Positions 48,353-60,596 of a stretch of 64,000 bases of DNA are shown here, piece after piece. Source of the DNA: Calliopum simillimum (Eukaryota > Arthropoda > Insecta > Diptera > Lauxaniidae); contig OX638368.1 in NCBI GenBank assembly GCA_951812925.1, positions 3,720,001 to 3,784,000 of the forward strand. The letters are read 5' to 3'. Made by a program: the position numbers and the translations under genes. The notes below the pieces were generated by a model. The model ran no database searches, was not told where the DNA came from, and was given only the letters and a program-made list of their open reading frames with translations. Positions within the stretch are counted from its first letter, which is position 1, and every line of letters starts with the position of its first letter.

Positions 48353-50049
48353 TACTCACATATTGGCACATCATTATGCTCAGACGCTCTACCTTTGTAA
48401 AGTAAAAAGGAAAAACTCCTGTAAGGTTATCCTCTAGTTCAGTTACTTACAAATAACCTTCCCCACCAAAAATGTTACCTACTGCTAAACCTTTCTTTAA
48501 GATTTTCAAATTTTGCACTGACTCAAGAATTTTGCACCATAAGAGAGAGAGAGAGAGAGATTACATATTTATCATTAAACTTTATTTTGAAGGAAAATAT
48601 TAAATTCCTTTAAAGTCCATAACTGATAAAGAACACACTAATAAAGTGAAACACATCTAAAAGTCAGTACAGAAACCTCAACTCAAAAGACACATGTGTT
48701 GATGTATATAATATAATAAATCCTGCCATTACTTGATACCATAAAGTTGCCTAAGTAACCCACAAAATGACTGCTTTATATCTCGCATAAAATTTTGTCC
48801 CATCAGGTTGACAAAACGCAAACAGACCACACTAAAGTTTCTAATGAAATCTTACAATTTACGACAACTGAAGACACATGTGCACATGACCTGCTGCATT
48901 TTTGGTTTCATAAAACAAAAACAACAACAACAACAAAAACACTACAATTACACCAATAGCTGGCCTATTAAAGAAATAAACTTTTGACAAAAATTAACTT
49001 AAATAAAGTGAAAAAAAAAAAAAAAAAAATAAATTAAGACTTAAAATAAAAATGAAAAGACCACAACTATTTAGAAACTCTTGGTCTTACTGTGTGCTGA
49101 AATCGTAAAAGACGTCCTTGCAAGTTCTCACAAAAACCAAAGAAAAACAAAAACCAAACAAGGACATTGAAGTTGAGATAAGAAAAATATCAAACAATGA
49201 TAAACTAAGCACCAAAAACAAAAAGCAACAAAAAACAACAACCATAATGTATACTACTACTTTCGACTTAGCCTGATTCAGTGGTGATTTTTTGTTTTTT
49301 CATTCTAAATAAATAAAATGAATGTTGCACCGGGATATGTTTGTATGTATTTAAGCTGTTTTCTGTAGCCATCATCCTTCAGGATAATAAAAACCATTTG
49401 AAAACTATTAGACTCTTGAGAATCATTGAATCAATTCACATTTATGCATCACTTTATCCTTTGGAAAATGCCAAAGTTAGATGGAATGAAGCAATACAAC
49501 TACAGTGAATACTAGCATAATGTGACAACTATTCCAGATACTGAAAGCTTCATATGAAGAAGAGAAGAAGAAGTCTTACAAAAGAAAAGTTCTTCCCATG
49601 CGTCAAAAATGTATCCCTTGGACAACACGAAAACCTCTTAAGTGAAGTTCTTTTAGGTTAGTTAACAATTGAGGTCACATTTAAATCAGAATCAAACCTT
49701 GAGTAAACTTTATTAAAAGTGTTTTTAAAGCTAAGTCGGATTTCAAACTTTCAAATCAATCAGACAAAGTTAAAAAGTTATAAAATAAAAACTTACAAAA
49801 TCTTTTAAGAAAGTACTTTTAAAAATAAATGTCAAAAAAATTTTGGAAAAACTTTTTAAAAACTTCTATTTTTAGAAAAAGTTAAAACCTTTTTTAGATC
49901 GAAGGCCTTAAAAACTTTTATTAAAAAAAAAAATTACCAAAAAACTTTTATTGGTAAATCCTTTTTAAGAAATGTACAAAAGTTTCAAGGTCAGATAAGA
50001 ATCGATGATATTATTCTTGAAAAAAAATCATTTTACACGTATTGGAATC

Positions 50050-50435
50050 GGTCAGAAGCGTCGTCAGTCAGAGTCGTAGTCATTATCAGCCAAAGTTAAT
50101 AGTAGTCAAAGTCTGTTCAAATTAAATTCATTCGTGGTCAATATCAACTTTAGTGGAAGTTAGTCAGAGCTCTAACTCAAGAACTAAAGTCAGCTCTAGT
50201 TGAAGTTAGTCACAATTGAAGTCAAATTCACGTTAAAGTAAGTCATTAGTAGTTGAAGTCAGTAATAGTCTGAATAAGTCATAAGTCAGGCACTTCTAGT
50301 TGAAATCAGTGACAGCCAGTCAGTTTAAGCTGAAATCGGTTAAATCCATGCTAAAATTCAATAACATTTGAAGTCAACTACAGTCGAAGTCAGTTATAGC
50401 CAAAGTCACAGTTGTTTTCTTGAAGTCAGTTGAAT
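50050..50435 (+). repeat. Degenerate AGTTGAAGTCAGT repeat
   Basis: Loose copies of GTTGAAGTCAGT-A-AG, GAAGTTAGTCA and similar, roughly 18 bp apart, with no clear open frame. It looks like an old, decayed array. Confidence 0.55.
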
Positions 50436-50693
50436 CTAATAGGGCAAACACACGACAGCGCTAGTCTGCACCATTAGTTTTAATCTGAATTTACTTGTGC
50501 ATAATTCCCATCACAATATTCCTCGACTCTAACACTAATGCATGAAATCAAAGTTAATTAGTACTGAGTTGAACTATTTCAATATGGTAAAAGAGCAGAA
50601 GAGTAAGATACAATCGAAGACCAAGCAGCCTGATAATAAAATCAGTCACTTTAAACTTCAGTGATTATCAAAATCAATAGTTCTATAACGAAC

Positions 50694-51339
50694 CTTTTTG
50701 CCGCTATCTGGGGTGTAGTCGTTGGTGCCCAGGAAAGAAACACTTTTCACATTTTCCCGGGTGTTACTTCACAATTTTATTTCCTGTTTATATTTTCCCT
50801 GAAAAGCACCCTTAAGATATATTAAAATATAAGCTTAGTAATACGGGTGACAATTTTTTTATTTTTTTTTATATGGGGTAAGTATGGATGGTGAGGATAT
50901 CTGTAAGTCGTGAATAACAACCGATCCAGGCGTCGTGCCACCACTGTCTCCTTGTGGACTTGTGGCGTCGTTGGTCTGTATTTCCGTCCAGACGTCGCGA
51001 TTCAAGATTCGCGGTACCGTTGCCTTCCCGTTGTCCTCTACTAACCTGTCCGTGTCTGTCTTGTTTGATCACAAGAGTCCGCACTACCGCCACACTCTCG
51101 GATCAGGTCATGAAATTCTCCAGAAAACAAAGCCTGCGGTCTTAGTCACTGTCCACTTATACGTATGTACTGGGTTTTGCTAGAAAGCCTCAGTTTCGTC
51201 CACGAATGGATAAAATAAGTATTTGAAGAACACGTCTTGCCTTGTTGCCGGTTGGGTTACTAGAGAACGATACTATCACCGGAACTTACATTCCACCATT
51301 CCGTTTTCATCCACCATCAGCTGTTTCCTTTTATTGATA
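50694..51339 (+). repeat. Dispersed repeat, copy 2 of 2
   Basis: Same order of blocks as copy 1 (GGGTGTAG, TTTCCCGGGTGTTA, AATACGGGTGA, CGATCCAGG, GACGTC, CTCGGATCAGGTCA, TGCCGGTTGGGTTACTAGAG). It has an extra stretch of about 48 bp near 51172-51218. Similarity stops at TTGATA, just before the LINE tail at 51376. Confidence 0.65.
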
Positions 51340-51375
51340 AGGTTTGACAGTTGGCACTCACTGTTTCGGGACCAG

Positions 51376-52000
51376 GGTTTATTTATTTTATTTTATTTAT
51401 TTATTTGTTTAAGTTTCATTTACTGAGCTGTAATGCCCTTATATTGTAAATTACAATAATGATTTTTTATATACAATTCAAAAATACAAACAATAAAACA
51501 AATGATCGAGACTAAAAATTATAATTTGGTTATTTTATACCAAATAACAAATAAGAGCAAGGTAACAGCCGGCTGGATCCGAAAGTAGTGGTTACAAACA
51601 AGGTGGTTCAAATAGTACCGGAACAAAGCATTATTGAAATATGCAATTTGAGAGATACTCGCAAGAGTTTCCTTAAATTGCTTTTCTAAACTCTTTGGCC
51701 AGGAACTATGGCACGGCAGAGAATGGTGCTCACGAACCACCCTAGCGCTAGAAGGACGCTGTACATTGTAACCTCTATCTCGACGAAAAGCGCTGGAAGG
51801 AGCGGTATGGCCACAACGTTAGATGAAACGCTTTGTGGACGCTGGTACGATAAATTGCCATCGTAATGAAATTAGTGGATGATGTAACGATGCATGCAAT
51901 AATCATGCAACTCTCGTCCAACTATTTATCAAGCGGTTGCACGATAGTTCTTCAAGCCCGTTGGATGCGATTGTCCTAAAACTATCTACTTACTAAAAAA
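51376..52000 (-). pseudogene. 3' end of a second LINE (non-LTR retrotransposon), decayed
   Basis: On the minus strand a short frame upstream of 51520 reads RDRGYNVQRPSSARVV, then HSSWPKSLEKQF and NALFRYYLNHLV. This is the order seen at the C-terminus of many insect LINE ORF2 proteins: basic residues with PRAR-like text, a W/LP block, then a hydrophobic LFRYYL helix. After the stop and an AT-rich untranslated stretch, the element ends with an AAATAAATAAAT tail (RC of 51376-51410), which marks a retrotransposed 3' end. The upstream part is broken by stops. The clade cannot be assigned from this piece. Confidence 0.5.
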
Positions 52001-54411
52001 TCCTTAGTTTTAAATTAATTCCAGGCTTAGGTGTTATTTCTTAAATAAGTAGTAGGTTACTTTAATTATATTAACACTAAATTAAATACTGGAAACGCAG
52101 GATGTGGACGCAAATGAGTTTATATAAAAACTTCTCAACAACTTCTAGCGTGTGTGACCTGTAGAAATATGTAAGTAGTACGAGTTGTTGTAACGCCGTT
52201 AAAGCCTCATATATAAACAAGCCAAGGCGCATCACATCCACATTTGATGCTTCCATAGAGATTTCTTTTTCGATTCTGGGCCAACACAGAAGTAACATCA
52301 GCATCAGAGTCAGAGATATGTATTGAAAGGACGACTAGTAGAATTCTAACAACAATAACAACTACAACAATACAAACAACAATAGAAATGGTTAACTAGC
52401 TTTCGTTACAATAACAACAAGGAGCACAACAGTTTTTGAATAGGATACTATGTTGCCTTTAAGCAAAAAGTCATATACTATATATCTAGTAAATTGTTTA
52501 AAAAACTTTTGCATTGTTGCAAAATTCCAGAGAAGAATAGAAGAGTAGTGTAGTAAAAGATGAAAAAAAAAAAATAATAAATCTTCAAAATGGAAATTTC
52601 AACAGAAGAAGCCATTTTGTAAAGTATAATGGCAGTAGCCATAGACAATTTTTGCAAGTGCATTTACTTAGATACACTTATACATATGCATTGTTTCAAG
52701 TTTTCAAGTACACAGCAAAGAACTTTTGAAAAAAAGTTGCAAGCATTGTTCAGTTATTCAGTCTATGGCACTATATGGTATTGGCATACATATAATGTAA
52801 AAACACTTTCCTTTAAAAACTTCTTTCGTGTTTTTCTACCCCCTACGTTCGATAAAACTTTTTTCGCGATGGTTTAAAATGCAGCTTCGCAATTTTCAAC
52901 GGAAAATTACTAAGTTGGCTACATCTAGCTATCGTACTAACCATAAAAAAATTAAAGTTGATATTCTACTCATTCAATTTAAGTCGAAATATCTAAGCCA
53001 ATTGAAAATATCAAAAATTTTCTAAAAAAGGTCATGTGATTTTCAATGCGATGTTTGCAATCAAAAAATAATGTGTAGCATACCTGTGGAAATAATGCGT
53101 TGCATACCTCTAAGGATAAAGAATTGAAATTTCCAAGCAGTTGAAACTTAAAAAATTAGATTTTTGAAAAAGTTTCAAGGCCGTGATACACTTTCCGACA
53201 CTTTTCGTTACATTCCTTTAAATCTTGCAAACTATACAAATGCAAACTATCAATTGAGTGCTTCGCCCCATTTTCAAATAAAAGTTTCACTTTTTGTGCT
53301 ATGTTGCATGCGCCGTATCTATTTTTTTCAGTGTAAATATTTTAAACTGCCGTTTGTGTGACAATTTAAAATTCAACACGACAACAATTGTACTAACAAC
53401 AATGCTAAAAATGATGACAACAAAAAGCAAGGCAATATTTTTGTAACAGGCAACCCTACATTATTTCATTCTATAGCCATTTGTATTCCCTTTTTGTTTC
53501 ACAGTTTAATTTCTAAATATATCACCCATTGTAGGCTCATTGGAGAAAGAATTTGTGCATTTTGTTGTTGTTGCTAGTGTTGTTGTTGTGCAACAATGTT
53601 GCTTTAACCACTGTTGTTCAGTTGTTACAGTTAAAATTGAAAATTTCAACAAAAAAAAAAAAGCAGAAAAGAATAAGAAAAATGGGTGACACAACGAAAT
53701 GACATGACAAGAAATTGTACACAATGCAACATGAGGCAACAATGACTGATAGGGTCACAATATTGCCGGGTCACATAAGAGGAGTTGCACAGGAGCCATA
53801 ACAAGCAATGAAAGCTGATTTTCGAAAAAAGAAGAACAAACGAAAAACAAGCGACAGCAGTAGCAATTGAATAATTGGGGAAAATGCAAATGACACATTG
53901 ACCAGCACTAGACGAATAGATGGATGGATGGATGGATGAATTGTGCAAGAACATTTTGTAAAATGCTAAAATGGAGATGAGTTTTTGTATTTGTATTTAT
54001 CAAACAAGTAGTTGCACATGTTTGAGTGTACCTTTTGTGAAATAAAAATATAAAATGACAGAAAGTGATTTGAAAATTGTCACTGCTGATTGAAGCATCA
54101 TTGCATCAGTGCAACAAAAATGCCAACAACCACCCACAAAAACTAATGATGATGATTTATATTCCACTATTGGAAAATTGCACTCATTTGTTTGGATTAT
54201 CAACAATTTTGTTTGTAATGATAGATTTCTTTACTTTTGCTGTGATGAAAATTTATCACTCAATACGTTTATGAGTTCTTGAAGTTGTTGTTCTTTGCAA
54301 AATAATTTTCTCTTTACATAAAATTATGGATATGAATTTATGATGCTGATATGCTTCAGCAATGATGAATTCGTCTGTCAATGGGATGTTGATAATTAAG
54401 TATGCACATTA
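52001..54411. other. Intron-like sequence, nothing identified
   Basis: Low-complexity AAC/GTT-rich text with short frames on both strands. No motif or splice pair supported. Confidence 0.5.
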
Positions 54412-56381
54412 GGTTGAAATTCGAATTTTAGATTCATCCAGACAGCGTCTCAAAAGTTAGAAGGACACTTAAAATGATATTCTTATGCATCATTTTTGTT
54501 TTTGTTCCAAGATAAATCAACCATCGATTCTTCTGAAGGCCAGTTTTGGCAAATGAAAACATTTTGTGGCGAGGAAAGTTGGCGGGGCCGCGTTTTCCTC
54601 CTACAATCATGCGTATTATTATACAATATCAAAATTTTTTTAAAATATATAAGTAACTAACTATTTCTGAATCACACGTGAAATGTAATTATTTTTATTA
54701 TTATTAATTAAAATAATGATTTATTGTCGTAATAAAGAAGTTAGCTAAGAAAGATAACCACAATTTTAATTAAGGGTAAAATTCCCATCACATGAACAAA
54801 ACCACACGCAACGGTAACACTGCGCAACAGCTGTTTTTTACACTCAGCTGTTGTTCGATCTGTTTGCTGTCACAGAAACAGAAAATTAATTTAGACACAA
54901 AGCAGTGGATCAAGACAGTCTTTGCGTGGCTGGCGATCAGTGAACAACAGCAGCAGCAGCAGTATGCAGAAGTAGTAGACAAAGCGGCAACTTAGAGAGA
55001 AACAAGGTATTTGCTGAGTTAAAGTAGTTGTAGTAGTAGTAGTAGTAGGCCGGCGACTATTGAATAACAGCAGCAGTAAGTAGAAGTAGCAGACAAGGCG
55101 GTAAGCAGCAACCGAGAAAGAAACCAGGTATTTGCTGATTTAAAGTAGTGGGGCAGAGTAGCGTAGAGACCGCAGCAATAAACACAGTTGCCTGTGGATA
55201 GTACAAGAGTGAGGGGTCAAACAAATGAGTAGCCTGATAATACTTATATCAGCTATTCGTAGGTGCGTTCTAGTTCCAAACGGAGACGGGTATGTAAACA
55301 GTAGAGTAGTAAGCGGAATAAGGGGTGCTTAGTCGCGTAAAGGAGAGCAGTAGTCAAGAGCGTAGTGTAGGGGATAGTGCTCTATGGCGGAAAGAGAACC
55401 ACCACATTAGACGTGGGTGGCCCGATAAAAAATCAGCTGCTCAAGGTTAACATGTAAGTGGGGGGGACAGCCCCACGATCAAGCCTGATAATAAATCAAT
55501 TTTCAATTATGCGGTCGAAAAAACGCTTTTACATTATTAGCTACCAACAATGAAAATATATTGATGGTCGGAGCTTACTGTTCAGTGTTTTTGAGTAAAA
55601 CAACAATAAAAACACAAACAACAAGACAAAAATACACATAAATAAAAAAAGCAAAAAAATGTATCGGAAGGCTGGTTTGCGTTACTAGTTTCGGGACCCA
55701 CCACAGGTCAAAATTGACTATAATAAGTCAATTCCTCATCAGACGCTTTGCCGACATCTTATAGAATTCTGCAAGCATACTTTATTTAACTTTTAGCATA
55801 GATTAGGCGAGAATCACAGCTACAAGAAAAACACAGCACATGAAAAATTCCAATTTTTTTGTTTTTTCCCTTTATATGCATTGCCCTGCCATTGTGAGTC
55901 ATCGATATTATACTATTTTTGCATAGCGCTTTTACTTTACTACAAAGCAATGCGTCTTTCGACAAAAGTATATGAGGTAAAAAATGCTTAGAATCATTTA
56001 AAAAGTAAATTCGTATATTTTAGACTATTCTAAGAATTTTTCGCCTTAACCACTTTTTTCTTAAGATGCCTTGCTCTTGTGTAAAAAAGCGTTTTTGCGA
56101 AAGCGTTATTGAAAATCGCAAAAAGTCGATTTTTGGAACCAAGTAATATCTATAATTCAAAAAAAAAAAAAAAAATTTATTTTTTAATCCCAAAATGTTT
56201 GCAAAAACACAATCTTTATTTTTCTTTAGTATCCATACTGTGATACAAAAACAGATATGAGCAAAAAACATGTTTTTTTTGTTGCTAAAGTGGGTTTTCA
56301 GGAAAATCAATAGTGCTTCAATGGTTTTTAATAGACCTTCTAACTTTTGAGACGTTGTGTGGATGAGTCTAAATTTCGACC
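54412..56381. mobile_element. 1.97-kb element with homologous inverted ends
   Basis: The left end reads GGTTGAAATTCGAATTTTAGATTCATCCA and the reverse complement of the right end reads GGTCGAAATTTAGACTCATCCA. Both then share ACGTCTCAAAAGTTAGAAGG-type text and weaker similarity for about 160 bp. The right arm (55980-56340, minus strand) is also clearly homologous to 9705-10080. The interior is unrelated AT-rich and GTAGTAG-rich sequence, including a 121-bp duplication at 54927-55147. No transposase is seen. Confidence 0.55.
54927..55147 (+). repeat. Two tandem copies of a ~110-bp CAG/GTAGTAG-rich unit
   Basis: GGCGATCAGTGAACAACAGCAGC...AAGTAGTAGACAAAGCGGCAAC...GGTATTTGCTGAGTTAAAGTAGT is followed by a diverged copy with the same order of blocks. 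Short CAG and GTA runs lie inside each. Confidence 0.6.
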
Positions 56382-56483
56382 CTTTCTACTGTGCAACGGT
56401 CCAAATAACAAATTTTTGCTTAACAGATCGTATGATGAACAGAATGTTTTTCAGTAATGTTTTAGTTATATCAGCAGAAAACA

Positions 56484-57069
56484 CTAGATAGTATCGATCC
56501 CCATATAAGAAAAAAAAAATTCGCTAGAAGCACCCATTATGAAACCTTATCGGTTTTGATTTTTAAGGAAAACAAATCTTTTGTTTTCGACCTCTAAACA
56601 ATCCGCTATTTGATTCCTATTTCTCCGCCATTTGAGGTCTTATCATCAAGTATAGTATATCCGTATCGTTGTAAATGTCTCGATGTGAGCTATATTTTAT
56701 TCATGGAATTAATTTAACTCAAATGTTTTTTTTTTTTACTAAATGTACTCATTATCTCAGTTTCTACCAACCTAAGGTACCAAGAACACTTCATAAAATT
56801 TAAGCCCATAAAAAGTTCATCTCTACGAAGTTTCCTCAAATTTTTGAAATTGATGAAGTTATGCCGAATTTAAAACTTCAGCACAGAATATGAAAAACCG
56901 GATGTTCAAAAACGAATATCGCCACCTAAAACGATGCAAAATTCTTTTTTTTTTATTTATTTGCATACTGTTTGAAATTTCAAATATAAAAAAAAGAATA
57001 TTGCATAGTTTTAGATAAGCCTTTAAAATGGGGGCTTACAGCGAACTTTTTTTTTGTGATACTATCTAG
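56484..57069. mobile_element. 586-bp MITE-like element with 6-bp flanking duplication
   Basis: The left end starts CTAGATAGTATC and reaches TTCGCTAGAAGCACCCATT. The reverse complement of the right end gives CTAGATAGTATC and TTCGCTGTAAGCCCCCATT. AAAACA directly abuts both ends, an apparent target duplication. Inside, a 100-bp stem-loop (56925-57020) with CACCTAAAACGATGCAAAATTC arms is conserved in the relative at 30780-31226. Confidence 0.65.
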
Positions 57070-60000
57070 AAAACACCCCAAAATTTTTTAACTCAAATCT
57101 AGGAAATTTGAACAAATGATTTTGAATGAAATTTTAAAAACACTTGATGAATAAAATTTTGGACATTGCGTTATATCAATCAGATTAAATGGAAAAAGTT
57201 CAAGAGAAACAAAAAAAAAAATAAAATTTTAAATTCCTTGAAATATCACAGTATCAACACAAATACCTGTAGTTGTTTGACAGCAAATTTTAAATACGAC
57301 AAGCAAATAAAAGGAAACATAAAAAACGAATTTTTTAAATTAAGCAAAATAATTTCATAAAAAGCTTTATGCACCAACAGTTGTTATGGAAAACCTATAA
57401 AGTAAACAACACAAGCTACCATAACAACAACAATACCACCAGTGACAGACAGCAATAATGGAAAAAACCAACAATTCCGACATGCGGCAATAAACTGCAA
57501 AATAGCAGTCACAACAACAATAAGCAAAAAAGTTGTTTTGAATTCAACGTTGTTGCTGTTTCAATATGCAAAATAAATAAGAGAAACAAAGAGAAATAAA
57601 AACAAAGCAAAAAATAAAAATAAAACATCGAAAAAACAAAGGAAAAAATCAAAAAACAAAATCATAGCGGAAGTCACACCAACGCAAACTCAATTTTATT
57701 GTATGCGTGCGCTCGCAGCAATAGCAAAACAACACAGACACACACTAACACAAACATATACATTTGCACATGCTGTCTAACGGAAGCGGATGTACGGCAT
57801 TTTGATTTCGTTACGAATGCAATGCAACGAAACAAATCAAAACGCTTTAAAAGCGCGCGCGATTTATGCAACATCTACGCGAAAAAGCATCCGCGGAGCA
57901 TTTGCAAAAGTGTGACATGGCAGCAGCAATAAAAAAGGATTTTGCACACATACATGCAAAGATTTCTTTAGTTGTTCGAGTGCAAATAAACAAATAACTC
58001 ATACACTAACAAAATGCAACTGAGTTATCAAAGCGCCGCTCGTTTTTATTGTTTCCGTTTTGTTTTATTGCTTAGCGATTTGTTTGTGTCTTATGCATGT
58101 GCTTATTGCATATGTATTTGTTTATACGTCAATGTATGCACACATTCTTAAGGAATTTATGCGCTTCGTTCGCAATGCAGATATAAATCTTTTACGAAAG
58201 TAAAATTGCATTTTGCGGTATAAAACAAAAACATACATTTTGAATTTTGATTTCAAATTTTAAATGGAAATACAAGATGAAGCAAAAGTAATATCATAAT
58301 ATGAGTTGGCTGCTATTTTCTTTGAAATGAAAAAAATTGGATTCTGTTTAAACAAAAAGTTTACTCAAATATGTGGAACTGTTGACATTGAGTTGAAAGT
58401 AGTAAGGGTGCTATCTTTAACTTTGCTAAAAGAAAAATTAAAAAGAGTGCACCTATAGCAATGAAGTTACGCATGCTTAATTAGTTATAGCTACTGAAGA
58501 TATATTCCAAAACTGGGCGTGATACGTTAGCAGACACGCCTACCTCCTATTGAAAATCAACTCAAATTCTTTAACCCTAAAGGTATGCAACAGTTTATTA
58601 CTAAAAAGGGCGTGCCTTAACCTGTTTTAAATCGAACGTCGTAGCACATCAAATTTTTTTTTCCAGATTCTGTTGACTTATCATTCAAATGATGTATAAA
58701 AAAAAAATTTACGCTCGTGACCCCTCGACTAAATTTTGAGATAATGCCTTTTCTAGTTGAGCCATTTTCCCATATAAAAAAAAAGAAAAATTTTTTAACT
58801 GCAATAAATACAGATTTCAACAAAAAATGCAACAGAAATGTCTGTAACAAAAATAATTCATTAAAATACGCCATTGAGTGGCATGAAAAAGTTAAGTACT
58901 TCCACACGTGTAATCTTTAAGTGAGTTCAGCTAATTTTTCTGAAGAAAAAGGTAAAAAAAGTTTCATATCTGTCTACAATATAAATGTCAAATAATTATA
59001 GCATATGTAGGTACTTAATGACATTACTTTTGTATTTCGAAACTACTGCAATATGGACGATGTTACGCTTAATCTCTATAAATAGGTTCATATTCTATTT
59101 GAAAATTTTGTTCATTTCTATAAATTCAGCAACGCAGTTTTTAAGCTACTTAAATAAACACTTTATTCAATTTTGAAATTTATATTTTAATTAGTAACTT
59201 AAATTTCTTCGCTAACATTTTCTATTGCATATCACAAACACCACAAACTCTTATCTTATGAATGCCACCACCGCTGCGTCCTTTTAAGTGAAAATATTTG
59301 GAATGCTCTCCTTTCAACACGAAATCATTGTTGCCGCATTCACTCCAAATATTCACAAAACTATCTAATCCTCAGTTTCATGTCATTAACATGATTCTGC
59401 CATAAATTTTGTGTACAACTTTGCCTTGCAGCGTTTTGCCACGCGCTTCTTGCAACGACATCCTTGTGGATTCTTCTCGACAAAGACGCGTGCTATGCTG
59501 CTGCTGCATACCAATAAATCTTGCGGCGAATTTGCACTCAAGCCAGCGCGTAATGCAACGCAATGCAGCGCAAGGATACGCAGCGTAAGTCTTACGCTAT
59601 ACGCTATACATTGTGAAACAAGCCAGTTAAAACTTTGACACAAGAAACAAAATTTAAGCCAAAACAAAATGAAGAGCGGGGAAAATCTTCTTTATAACGT
59701 TATATAAGTATGTATTCGTACTTTGTAGTTTGATAATTTCATTTTCAAATAAACATAGCAGTGAGCGTTAACATATAAGCACATACATATGTGCATATAT
59801 CCATGTTCCGAAAATGCAAAAGAATGTATTATATTGTCAGCTTTTTGTGAAATTTTTGGTTTACTTTTCTAAAGGAAATCTAATCAAGTTGGTTTTTGAT
59901 TTTGAGAATATTTTTATAATTTTACTGGATACCTGTCTATAAAAAATTTGGTTTTGTAAATGCATAGCTATTAGTGTCTAAAAGCATGCAATGAATTTTT

Positions 60001-60204
60001 TAGTTGTTGCTTAGCAAAACAAACTTCAGTGCTCTCTGGGAATGTTGTCAAAACACCTAAAGCATAATGTAAACGTCGAGTAGGTATACTTGGGTCTTAC
60101 TCGAAGATCCAATACCGCATCGATTTACTGTATGGAAAATTGCGCATGGCTTAACTGTTCAGTGCGGGTTTGACTACAGTGCAATAAAGTTGACAGTAAA
60201 GTAA
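57070..60204. other. Intron-like sequence, possible divergent Helitron-like relic at 58395-58620
   Basis: AGTAAGGGTGCTATCTTTAACTTTGCTAAA at 58400 resembles the end of the Helitron-like family, and GGGCGTG blocks follow, but no hairpin or second end remains. The rest is A-rich intron-like sequence. Confidence 0.35.
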
Positions 60205-60475
60205 AGTTCATACTTTTGGACTTTTACCAACATTTTGCATATTTTTCGATACTTTTGAACTTTTACCGATATTTTTGATATTTTTCGATACTTTTGAATG
60301 TTTCTCGATACTTTTGCGCTTTTACCGATATTTTGGATACTTTTCGATACTTTTAGGGTCTTTTCGATATTTTGGATTTTTTTTGATACTTTTAGACTTC
60401 TAGCGACATTTTAGATGTTTTTCGATACTTTTGGACTCTTACCAATATTTGGAATGTTTTTCGATATTTTTCGGC
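60205..60475 (+). repeat. 39-bp minisatellite, array 4 (clearest period)
   Basis: Seven units can be laid out by eye, each ending TTTTTCGAT. Six are 39 bp and one is shortened to 20 bp. Variation is substitutional. It lies about 120 bp left of the 887-bp element. Confidence 0.85.
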
Positions 60476-60596
60476 AGAAGCATTACATCAATTTTTATGT
60501 TATTCGGTTTGTAGATGCACTGAGCCTGCTGCATCCAAAAAAGGTTACTACGATTAATGAATACTCAATCTTCTGGCTTTCTTTTTTACCAAACGA

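Noticed and set aside
52077..52304. 75-codon minus-strand frame with fairly normal composition
   Set aside because: No family resemblance, no splice signals placed well around it and no second exon. The length is within chance for this amount of sequence.
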